From Anaerolineaceae bacterium UBA5838 (GTDB lineage Bacteria; Chloroflexota; Anaerolineae; Anaerolineales; Anaerolineaceae), in contig DJGU01000114.1 in the NCBI GenBank assembly GCA_002432795.1, positions 2,047 through 8,044 of the forward strand: a stretch of 5,998 nucleotides of DNA. The letters are read 5' to 3'. The position numbers and the translations under genes were made by a program. Under the pieces are notes generated by a model. The model was not told the DNA's origin. It did not search any database and was given only the letters and a program-made list of their open reading frames with translations. Below are positions 1 through 5,391 of the stretch, piece after piece (the stretch's first letter is position 1; each line of letters starts with the position of its first letter).

Positions 1-473
1 GGAAGGATAAAGATTGTCGTGCCGGGCGTGTAATTGCGGATATCGTCGCCGAGTTCGTATCGGTTAGCCCACAGAATCGTTTCGGGCCACAAGTCGTATT
101 TCGCCGCAAGTGAGGCGACGGTCTCACCCTCCTGGATGGTGTGAGTGATCACTTCAGTTCGGAGAGCAGCCGTGGGCTCCGGGGTGGGTTGCGCTACTGT
201 GGGAACAGGATCCTGCGTTTGGGTGGGCACTTCTATGATTGTGGGCGGATCCTCTGTTTCCAATGCGACTATCGGCGCAGCAATGGTGCTGGTGGTTTCA
301 ACCTGGGTGGGTGGCTTATTGCCTGCCATCCAGATGATCAGGATAACTAAGGCCAGTAAGATCAGCACGCCAGCGGCGATCATGCCTGGCTGTTTGTAGA
401 ATGGGTTTGAGCTGAGAGTCTCAGCGCCTTTTTTGGGCTGAGGTTCAGGGGTAAGGTCTGTGTTATCGGTCAT
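1..473 (-). CDS. Membrane-anchored LysM-domain protein, 5' part only (runs off left edge)
   Basis: 157 codons are visible from an ATG at 471-473, and the frame is still open at base 1, so the C-terminus is missing. Seen in the sequence: a polar N-terminus with lysines (residues 1-30), one hydrophobic membrane segment (about 31-49), a linker rich in Pro, Thr and Glu (about 52-105), then a LysM domain from about residue 109. That domain begins HTIQEGETVASLAAKY and continues with ETILWANRYEL and a PGTTIFIL end. LysM domains bind N-acetylglucosamine-containing glycans such as peptidoglycan. The layout implies a cytoplasmic N-terminus and a LysM domain outside the membrane, near the cell wall. In similar proteins a second LysM or an M23 peptidase domain often follows, but that part lies outside the window. 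A GGAG ribosome-binding site sits five bases before the ATG, behind a near-consensus promoter. Confidence is high for LysM and low for any enzymatic role. Confidence 0.88.
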   Translation of the reverse strand, partial: MTDNTDLTPEPQPKKGAETLSSNPFYKQPGMIAAGVLILLALVILIIWMAGNKPPTQVETTSTIAAPIVALETEDPPTIIEVPTQTQDPVPTVAQPTPEPTAALRTEVITHTIQEGETVASLAAKYDLWPETILWANRYELGDDIRNYTPGTTIFIL

Positions 474-490
474 TTTAACTCCAGTTTTGG

Positions 491-519
491 ATAATAACCG
501 CCAAATTGAGGGGTGTCAA
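491..519 (-). promoter_or_regulatory. Sigma-70-type promoter for the LysM gene
   Basis: Read on the minus strand there is a perfect -35 hexamer TTGACA (514-519), a 17-bp spacer and a -10 hexamer TATTAT (491-496, five of six consensus bases). Transcription would be expected to start near position 484. That gives a very short leader holding little more than the GGAG ribosome-binding site at 479-482 before the ATG at 473. The promoter lies in the 93-bp gap after the M1 peptidase gene, so the LysM gene can be transcribed independently of it. No operator-like inverted repeat is evident around it. Confidence 0.72.
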
Positions 520-566
520 GTTGACCACAGCCGTAGTGAAAAGCTCTTACAGAAAGCAATAACGGT

Positions 567-2033
567 TTAGTTTTTGAAATAATTGGAGACAATGGCTGTC
601 AGGTCCACCTGGCTGTGGCGCGCTATCACATCAAAGAAATCCTGTCGGGTGGCAATGCGCCAGGTGTTGCTATAGGCGTAATCCTTGAGAGCAGCAAAAA
701 AAGCTTCCTCGCCGACTGCCAGTCGGACTTCGTTCAGGAACTGAACTCCTCGCAGGTAAACGGCATTGCGGTAGGGCACATAGCCGCCTTCGAGATGGAT
801 GGTAGAGTCAACGAAACCCTGGGGGTTTTGCTCGTGGATGCGAATTGCCCACCACCACTCCACATCCGCGAGATGATACTCCTGGTAGTAAAGCAGCTCC
901 GCGTAAGTCGCGAAGGCTTCATCCAGCCAGGGCTCCAGGGCATGATTGTTGCCGATGGTGCCGTAAAACCACATGTGCATCAGCTCGTGTGAGGTCATCA
1001 ACACCAGGTCAGTCTGCGGCATTCCATTGTAGAAGTCAAAGATCCCATAGCTGATCATGACCATGCCGTCCATTTCCATGTTATGCAGGAAATCTCCGAC
1101 CACAATCGAGACCATTTCGTGCGGGTAGGGGTAGAGAAGCTCGCCATAAAGCTTCATCGCGTTCGCGCCGATTTGCGTGACGGCTTTGCCCGTTTCGATG
1201 TTGTTCATAAAGACGTAAGAGCGAATCCGAACCCCGTCCTGCACAATCTCATGCTCAAAGTAGCTGTCGCTTACCGAGAACGAAAAACCGCGCGCTCCTT
1301 CCAGGTGGTATGAAAACTTGCCATTCGAACCACTGGCGGGGGAACTGGCGGCGACTTCGATCAACTCAGCGCGGTCTGTCAGCGCCAGGGTTACGTCAAA
1401 ATCGCTGAATTCGTTGACGATCGATTCGCCTACGATGATATTGTCCTGATCCACCACGCGGTCGTACGCCATCCAGCCTTGTTCTTCATCATAAGGGGGG
1501 ATGAAGGGATACCAATCTGATATGTTGGTTTGGCGATTGGTGTAACCATAGATGCCCTGGTGCAGTGGGAAGTAAAGCCTGAAGCTGAAGGTAAAGGTGG
1601 TCGTCTCACCGGGCTGTAAAGGCGAAGAGAGGCTGACCAGGGTGTGGATGCCTTCTTCTCTGAAGCCTGCCACGCGTTCGCCGCGCAGGTCAGACTGCTC
1701 GTAACTGTTTTCGAAATTGCGTGGCGGCACCACAAAATGGATCTCCTCCAGGCTGTGGCTGCTGCGGTTGGTGTAGGTGATCACTTCCGTCACCGCGCCA
1801 AAATGCGAATAGTAATTGAGGATCAGGTCCAGCTTGTAGTGGGTGCGATTCTCGGGTAGGGGTGGAAGCTGCCGTTGGACTGGCGCAAAAGTTGGGCTGG
1901 GGGTGGGTTCAGGCGTTGGGCTGGGTTCAGGAATTGCGGTAGGCTCGGGCAGGGCAGTCTCTGTTGCTTGCCCTGTGCAGCCAGCGATGAGAGAAAAAAG
2001 GATCAGCACGAATAGTAAGTTCCGGAAGTTCAT
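567..2033 (-). CDS. Lipoprotein with a minimal M1-family zinc metallopeptidase domain
   Basis: 488 residues. A hydrophobic signal segment ends in the lipobox LIAGC, so lipidation is expected at Cys19 and the protein should sit on the outer face of the membrane. A Pro/Glu/Thr-rich linker follows (about 24-60), then an N-terminal beta-rich part (about 65-260). The gluzincin catalytic domain has HELMH at 349-353 and the third zinc ligand Glu372, the exact HEXXH-x18-E spacing of family M1. Tyr421 and Tyr426 (in YRNAVYLRG) match the paired tyrosines of leukotriene A4 hydrolase; the second is the catalytic one. NMEMDGM at 318-324 occupies the place of the GxMEN exopeptidase motif, with Glu320 kept but Met instead of Asn. 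At 488 residues it is much shorter than typical M1 enzymes and lacks the helical C-terminal domain. Inferred role: aminopeptidase or related hydrolase acting on extracellular peptides; the true substrate is unknown. The start is supported by the signal peptide; the ribosome-binding site is weak (CAGGGT just before ATG). Confidence 0.85.
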   Translation of the reverse strand: MNFRNLLFVLILFSLIAGCTGQATETALPEPTAIPEPSPTPEPTPSPTFAPVQRQLPPLPENRTHYKLDLILNYYSHFGAVTEVITYTNRSSHSLEEIHFVVPPRNFENSYEQSDLRGERVAGFREEGIHTLVSLSSPLQPGETTTFTFSFRLYFPLHQGIYGYTNRQTNISDWYPFIPPYDEEQGWMAYDRVVDQDNIIVGESIVNEFSDFDVTLALTDRAELIEVAASSPASGSNGKFSYHLEGARGFSFSVSDSYFEHEIVQDGVRIRSYVFMNNIETGKAVTQIGANAMKLYGELLYPYPHEMVSIVVGDFLHNMEMDGMVMISYGIFDFYNGMPQTDLVLMTSHELMHMWFYGTIGNNHALEPWLDEAFATYAELLYYQEYHLADVEWWWAIRIHEQNPQGFVDSTIHLEGGYVPYRNAVYLRGVQFLNEVRLAVGEEAFFAALKDYAYSNTWRIATRQDFFDVIARHSQVDLTAIVSNYFKN

Positions 2034-2084
2034 ACCCTGCGATTTTACCAGTAAACCGAGTTTGTGAGCTAATCGCCATCCGCC

Positions 2085-2153
2085 GTCTTAAGTGAAGTGA
2101 AGGATCTGGTTTTTGCCACAATCAGATTCTTCGCAAAAGAGGCTCAGAATGAC
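2085..2153. repeat. Intergenic hairpin repeat, copy A (degenerate left arm)
   Basis: The right arm (2124-2153) is identical over 30 bases to that of copy D: it starts AGATTCTTCGC and ends CTCAGAATGAC. The left arm (about 2085-2108) has decayed: it reads GTC, then AAGTGAAGTGAAGGATCT, in place of a clean GTCATCCTGAG start. The GAAGGATCT and AGATTCTTC halves can still pair around a T-rich loop. It is the copy closest to the M1 gene, ending 51 bp upstream of its start codon. Confidence 0.75.
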
Positions 2154-2180
2154 AGATTAGCATTCAGATTGACAATGTGT

Positions 2181-2250
2181 GTCATCCTGAGGAACGAAGG
2201 GTCTTGTTTTATAAACGATAAGATTCTTCGTATGAGAAGCTCATCATGAC
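2181..2250. repeat. Intergenic hairpin repeat, copy B (divergent right arm)
   Basis: The left arm (2181-2210) differs from copy D at one base in 30 and begins GTCATCCTGAGGAACGAAG. The right arm (2221-2250) keeps AGATTCTTCG and ends in ATGAC, but differs from the common arm at about six of 30 positions. The outer ends GTCAT and ATGAC still pair. It is separated from copy A by 27 bp, ending in AATGTGT, a variant of the AAAGTGTGT spacer seen between the other copies. Confidence 0.75.
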
Positions 2251-2340
2251 ATAAAATGTCGGCTTTGACCCTCGCAGCTTCGCTGTGATGGCAGGAACGC
2301 AAACTCTTCGAGCACGAGGACCAGTCCTGCAGCAAGCCTG

Positions 2341-2360
2341 CCCCCCTCCTCGGAGGGGGG
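2341..2360. repeat. G/C-rich palindrome with G-rich tail
   Basis: Nine bases, CCCCCCTCC, pair perfectly with GGAGGGGGG across a two-base TC centre. On the plus strand it is followed by AAGTAAA and two more G runs (2368-2372 and 2374-2377). It differs in sequence from copies A-E and interrupts their cluster. I recall similar CCCCTCC/GGAGGGG intergenic elements with a GGGGGTGGGG tail from other bacterial genomes, but cannot confirm membership of a family here. No T run follows on either strand, so it is not a standard terminator. Confidence 0.6.
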
Positions 2361-2387
2361 AAGTAAAGGGGGTGGGGTTTCTCGGCA

Positions 2388-2451
2388 GTGACCTGCGAAG
2401 GATCTGGCTTTTACCACACTAAGATTCTTCGCAAAAGAGGCTCAGGATGAC
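2388..2451. repeat. Intergenic hairpin repeat, copy C (shortened left arm)
   Basis: The right arm (2422-2451) differs from copies A and D at one base and ends CTCAGGATGAC. The left arm is truncated to about GTGACCTGCGAAGGATCT, missing several bases of the GTCATCCTGAG start. The nine-base spacer AAAGTGTGG then leads into copy D. Confidence 0.75.
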
Positions 2452-2460
2452 AAAGTGTGG

Positions 2461-2528
2461 GTCATCCTGAGGAACGAAGGATCTTGTTTTTCACGATTAG
2501 ATTCTTCGCAAAAGAGGCTCAGAATGAC
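2461..2528. repeat. Intergenic hairpin repeat, copy D (best preserved)
   Basis: 68 bp with both arms intact. The left arm begins GTCATCCTGAGGAACGAAG (2461-2490) and the right arm ends GAGGCTCAGAATGAC (2499-2528). The outer 11 bases of the two arms pair with one G-T type mismatch, and the inner AAGGATCT pairs imperfectly with AGATTCTT. The right arm carries an extra CGCAAAAGAGG-like stretch without a partner, so the hairpin has an asymmetric bulge. It serves as the reference copy here. Confidence 0.85.
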
Positions 2529-2537
2529 AAAGTGTGT

Positions 2538-2608
2538 GTCATCCTGAGCTGGCGAAGGATCCTGCTTTTGCTATACTAAGATTCTCCGCAAAAGAGGCTC
2601 AGAATGAC
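2538..2608. repeat. Intergenic hairpin repeat, copy E (nearest the OsmC-like gene)
   Basis: 71 bp. In RNA from the minus strand, the ends GTCATTCTGAGC and GCTCAGGATGAC form a 12-bp stem with one G-U pair. Inside it CTTTTGC can pair with GCAAAAG (seven bases) or, alternatively, the GAAGGATC/GATTCTCC halves can pair. It starts 43 bases after the stop codon of the OsmC-like gene, so it lies in that transcript's 3' region and could stabilise or attenuate it. The stem is not followed by a U run, so an intrinsic terminator is not supported. A nine-base spacer AAAGTGTGT separates it from copy D. Confidence 0.8.
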
Positions 2609-2651
2609 GATCTATGCCTGAAGCCTGCGCAAAAATTCAATCTTGAGCAGA

Positions 2652-3071
2652 CTATTCTTCGATGATTGTGATCTTGCTGCGGATTTCCGCAGTTTTGCGC
2701 ATCATGGCAATCCCCTGGCAGTACTTTTCTTCCGAGAGCTGCACAGCGCGTTCCACATCTGCCCGGTCGATTCCCTTGCCGGTTAAGATATACTCAAATT
2801 CCATCAATTCAAAAACATGGGGATGTGCATCGCGGACACTTTCCACGTGCACCTTGCATTCATAAGCCGTGAAGGGCACCCTTTTCTTGCGCAAGATTGA
2901 AACAACATCCATGCTCGAACAGCCCGCAGTGCCGAGTGCCATCAATTCCATCGGTCTGAAGCCAGTATTGTGTCCGCCAGAGCCTTCTGAAGAGTCCAAC
3001 GTCACTTCGTGCCCCGATTCGGCGGTGCCAGTGAAAGCCATATCTTGATTCCAGGTTAATTTAACGTCCAT
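2652..3071 (-). CDS. OsmC family protein, YhfA-like subgroup
   Basis: 139 residues, normal length for the family. OsmC/Ohr proteins are thiol peroxidases that reduce organic hydroperoxides through a cysteine pair, usually as cytoplasmic dimers. Both cysteines are present: Cys51 in GTAGCSSMDVVSIL and Cys118 in SEEKYCQGIAMM. The N-terminus (WNQDMAFTGTAESGHEV), RPMELMALGTAGCS and the SEEKYC segment follow the pattern of E. coli YhfA, whose own function is not well defined, more closely than that of OsmC or Ohr. A peroxidase role is therefore likely but unproven. The gene starts 45 bp after tsaD on the same strand and probably shares its transcript. The start ATG is preceded by a weak TGAG and an A-rich stretch. 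A second ATG ten bases upstream is out of frame. The stop is TAG, followed by the hairpin repeat cluster. Confidence 0.88.
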   Translation of the reverse strand: MDVKLTWNQDMAFTGTAESGHEVTLDSSEGSGGHNTGFRPMELMALGTAGCSSMDVVSILRKKRVPFTAYECKVHVESVRDAHPHVFELMEFEYILTGKGIDRADVERAVQLSEEKYCQGIAMMRKTAEIRSKITIIEE

Positions 3072-3116
3072 TTTTACTCATTTTGTTTCATCCGGTTGAA
3101 TGATAATCTTCGATCA

Positions 3117-4151
3117 TCAGGCTGTTTCAGCCAATGACCAGTTTGCCTGCACATCAAAGTCCAGGTTGGAAGTTTCGTCAGCGATGAAATGCCGGTAGCC
3201 GGCAGCCGCGATCATGGCGGCGTTGTCGGTGCACAGGCTGATGTGCGGAATGTGCACCCGGAATTCGGTTTGCGAGCGGAAAGCTTCACGCAGCGCTTTA
3301 TTGGCGCTGACACCGCCCGCCACGATAATTTCACGCGCCTTAAATTCCCGGGCTGCCGCAATGGTTTTTTCAAAAAGTGCTCTCACTACTGCAGCCTGGA
3401 AGCTGGCGGCAATATCCGCCGTGGGCACTGTTTTGTGGGCAGACTTGAACTCTTCCACAGTACGTAAGACGGCTGTTTTCAGCCCACTGAACGAGAAACT
3501 CCATGGTTCACTCAAGCGTGCCACGGGAAAATTAAATGCCCGCGAATTGCCCTGCATGGCTGCTTTTTGAATCGAAGGACCGCCCGGGTACCCAAGCTCC
3601 AGCAGGCGCGCCACTTTATCGAAGGCTTCGCCCGCGGCATCGTCGCTGGTTCCACCAAGCACTTCATACTGAAGATGATCCCGCATCAATACCAGCTCTG
3701 TGTGCCCTCCTGAGACCAGTAGTGCTAAAAGCGGGAGTTTTGGCTCAGGAGAAGGCTTGCTGCCAGCCTGATAAAGCCAGGCTGAATAGAGATGCCCCTC
3801 CAGGTGGTTGACCCCCACGATGGGCAGATCTGTTGAAAGGGCTAAGCCCTTGGCGAGGTTTACGCCTACCACCAGCGAACCAGCCAGACCCGGACCGCGT
3901 GTGACCGCGATCCCATCCAAGTCGCCAAGCCCCATGTGTGCTTGCTGCAGGGCTTCCTTGACAGTTGCGTTTATCGCCTTTACGTGCTCACGTGAAGCCA
4001 ATTCCGGGTATACACCCCCAAACTGGGCATGCAGATCCACCTGGCTGGCGATCACGCTGCTCTGTATCACTCTGCCATTTTCAACGACCGCGGCAGCGGT
4101 TTCATCGCAGGAGCTTTCGATCCCTAAAACGCGCATATCGATCTTTTTCAT
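3117..4151 (-). CDS. tsaD: tRNA N6-threonylcarbamoyladenosine transferase TsaD
   Basis: 344 residues, about the length of E. coli TsaD (337). TsaD transfers the threonylcarbamoyl group from threonylcarbamoyl-AMP (made by TsaC) to A37 of tRNAs that read ANN codons. It works in the cytoplasm with TsaB and TsaE. Diagnostic features of this ASKHA-fold enzyme: LGIESSCDET at 9-18, the metal-binding HLEGH with His116 and His120, the third ligand Asp309 in CTDNAAM, the nucleotide-site SGGHT at 147-151, TSDDAAGEAFDKVAR at 168-182 and GGVSANKALR at 279-288. All key residues are intact. The start at 4151 is chosen over a Met codon five codons later because GAGAGGA lies seven bases before it. The gene begins one base after the M24 peptidase stop, so coupled translation is likely. 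It ends in tandem TGA codons. tsaB, tsaC and tsaE are not in the window. Confidence 0.97.
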   Translation of the reverse strand: MKKIDMRVLGIESSCDETAAAVVENGRVIQSSVIASQVDLHAQFGGVYPELASREHVKAINATVKEALQQAHMGLGDLDGIAVTRGPGLAGSLVVGVNLAKGLALSTDLPIVGVNHLEGHLYSAWLYQAGSKPSPEPKLPLLALLVSGGHTELVLMRDHLQYEVLGGTSDDAAGEAFDKVARLLELGYPGGPSIQKAAMQGNSRAFNFPVARLSEPWSFSFSGLKTAVLRTVEEFKSAHKTVPTADIAASFQAAVVRALFEKTIAAAREFKAREIIVAGGVSANKALREAFRSQTEFRVHIPHISLCTDNAAMIAAAGYRHFIADETSNLDFDVQANWSLAETA

Positions 4152-4152
4152 A

Positions 4153-5391
4153 TTAAGATCCTCTCATCGCTAAAACCAGTTCCATGGGATACTCCACGAA
4201 CTTTTCAAAACTTCCGTCCTCACGGACAAACCAGGTGTCCTCTATTCGGATACCGTAGCCGCGTTCAGGATAATACAGACCGGGCTCAATCGTAAAAACT
4301 GATCCAACATGTAAGCAATTGCTTGGGTCTTTTTCTCTCCCAAACCAAGGTTTCTCATGCACATCCAAACCCAATCCGTGACCAAGACTGTGGATGTACC
4401 CTTGTTCTATTTGTGGGTTCTGACGTATGGTTTCATGCCCCATGCCCTCAAACAGCTCGCAAGTGCGTGCCTGGTAGCGCGCTGGGTTGACTTCGTTTTC
4501 AAGTTCAGTCACTATCTGCGCATAAACAGACTTCACCTGGTCATAGGCTTTTTGGACTTCTTCGGGAGCATACCCAAGGCACCAGGTGCGCGTGAAGTCA
4601 TAGAAATATCCACCGCCGGCTTCGCACGGAAAAATATCAAAAACAATCGTCTTGCCGAGCGTGATGTGGTCTGAGGGCGTACCGCTGCTGTGGGGCACCC
4701 CCGCGTCGCGACCGATGGCAAAGATGGTGTCTTCGGGGTTCTCCGCGCCGGCTTCTGCCAGCCACAGATTGATGTTTCGCTTGACATCGCCGATCGTCAG
4801 GGGGCTGCCATCTTGCTTGATCAGGGTTTCACCCTGCACTTTGTGAGCGGTTAGAAAATCCTGCGTGCGTCTCACAACGCCAGTTGTGACCTGCCCCATG
4901 TGCCGGATGCGAGCCAGCTCATCCGCGCTTTTGGTAGCGCGGGCTTCGAGCATAATGCTACCGTCAAAATCGCCGCTCAGCTGCAAGCCTGGCATCAACT
5001 CAGCTAAGCGCTGCATCAGTGCAAACTGCTGACCAAACTCAACCATGCCGTATAACAGCACGGTCCCTTCGGTCAGTCCGACCTCTCTTAGAATATCCGC
5101 ATATCGGCAGGCAGAAGCCTCCAGCAAATCGCCGTGGGCATTCTCGAGATAGCCCTGCATCGGAAAATTGGCATAACTCAGAAGCTGGTAACCCGTTTTG
5201 GCAGCTTCATCACGTTCCATCATTCCGTGGCAGAGCACAGGCTTCTGACCAGGGCGAATGAATAGATCCGCACCGGTCACGTGAGCACCGCCGGTCAGAT
5301 AGACCATGGCAGGGTTGTGCTGCGCTGGGCCAGTGATCCATAAAGCATCCGCGCCGTGTTTGTTGATAAGTTGTTCCAAATCCTGTTTCAT
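4153..5391 (-). CDS. M24 family metallopeptidase (Xaa-Pro aminopeptidase/prolidase type)
   Basis: 412 residues. Two parts are visible: a creatinase-type N-terminal domain (about 1-150, with ALWITGPAQHNPAMVYLTGG) and a pita-bread catalytic domain (about 155-408). All five dimetal ligands are present: Asp252 (VFDIFP), Asp265 (YDFTRT), His338 (SLGHGLGLDVHE), Glu369 (TIEPGLYY) and Glu384 (IRIEDT). His234 and His345 are likely substrate or active-site histidines. The first two ligands are separated by 12 residues, not the usual 10; I recall this in a DIFP-containing subgroup of M24. Family members cleave peptides at an N-terminal Xaa-Pro bond, or Xaa-Pro dipeptides. There is no signal peptide, so it should act in the cytoplasm on imported or recycled peptides. 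It overlaps selA by four bases (ATGA) and ends one base before tsaD. A GAGG lies seven bases before the ATG. Exact substrate unknown. Confidence 0.92.
   Translation of the reverse strand: MKQDLEQLINKHGADALWITGPAQHNPAMVYLTGGAHVTGADLFIRPGQKPVLCHGMMERDEAAKTGYQLLSYANFPMQGYLENAHGDLLEASACRYADILREVGLTEGTVLLYGMVEFGQQFALMQRLAELMPGLQLSGDFDGSIMLEARATKSADELARIRHMGQVTTGVVRRTQDFLTAHKVQGETLIKQDGSPLTIGDVKRNINLWLAEAGAENPEDTIFAIGRDAGVPHSSGTPSDHITLGKTIVFDIFPCEAGGGYFYDFTRTWCLGYAPEEVQKAYDQVKSVYAQIVTELENEVNPARYQARTCELFEGMGHETIRQNPQIEQGYIHSLGHGLGLDVHEKPWFGREKDPSNCLHVGSVFTIEPGLYYPERGYGIRIEDTWFVREDGSFEKFVEYPMELVLAMRGS
4159..4165 (-). promoter_or_regulatory. Ribosome-binding site of tsaD inside the M24 peptidase gene
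   Basis: GAGAGGA on the minus strand lies seven bases before the tsaD ATG and within the last codons of the upstream peptidase gene. It decides between the first ATG (4151) and the weaker in-frame ATG at 4136, and supports coupled translation of the two genes. Confidence 0.7.

Larger units (their letters stand above)
2034..2651. other. 618-bp intergenic region carrying hairpin repeats
   Basis: No convincing gene lies between the OsmC-like gene and the M1 lipoprotein gene. From right to left it holds a 43-bp plain stretch after the OsmC-like stop, repeat copies E, D and C, a stretch of about 137 bp (2251-2387) containing a G/C-rich palindrome at 2341-2360, copies B and A, and about 51 bp leading to the M1 gene. 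The last stretch should contain the M1 promoter. A TAAAAT -10-like sequence is present there (2042-2047 on the minus strand), but no good -35 accompanies it. The short open frames here read through the repeats and resemble no protein I recognise. Confidence 0.85.

Noticed and set aside
2034..2085. Promoter for the M1 gene using the TAAAAT at 2042-2047
   Set aside because: The -10-like hexamer is reasonable, but no -35 hexamer with acceptable match lies at 16-18 bp, so it is mentioned only in the region description.
2144..2335. Open frame of 63 codons on the minus strand in the intergenic gap
   Set aside because: It reads through hairpin copy B and the right end of copy A, has no ribosome-binding site that stands out, and resembles no protein family. 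Repeat-derived frames of this kind are typical spurious genes.
2341..2377. Intrinsic terminator or canonical G-quadruplex at the G-rich block
   Set aside because: No T run follows the palindrome on either strand. Only three runs of three or more G are present, so the usual four-run quadruplex pattern is not met.
2085..2608. CRISPR array
   Set aside because: The repeated units are 64-71 bp self-complementary elements separated by near-identical nine-base spacers (27 bp between A and B). There are no unique spacers of 30-40 bp and no cas genes.
3114..3119. Readthrough of the tsaD TGA as selenocysteine, prompted by nearby selA
   Set aside because: The TGA is followed at once by a second in-frame TGA and the protein is already full length with family-typical ends.
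3808..4173. 121-codon plus-strand open frame opposite tsaD, and similar plus-strand frames opposite other genes
   Set aside because: They lie antisense to genes whose products are clearly recognisable, and their translations show no family motifs.
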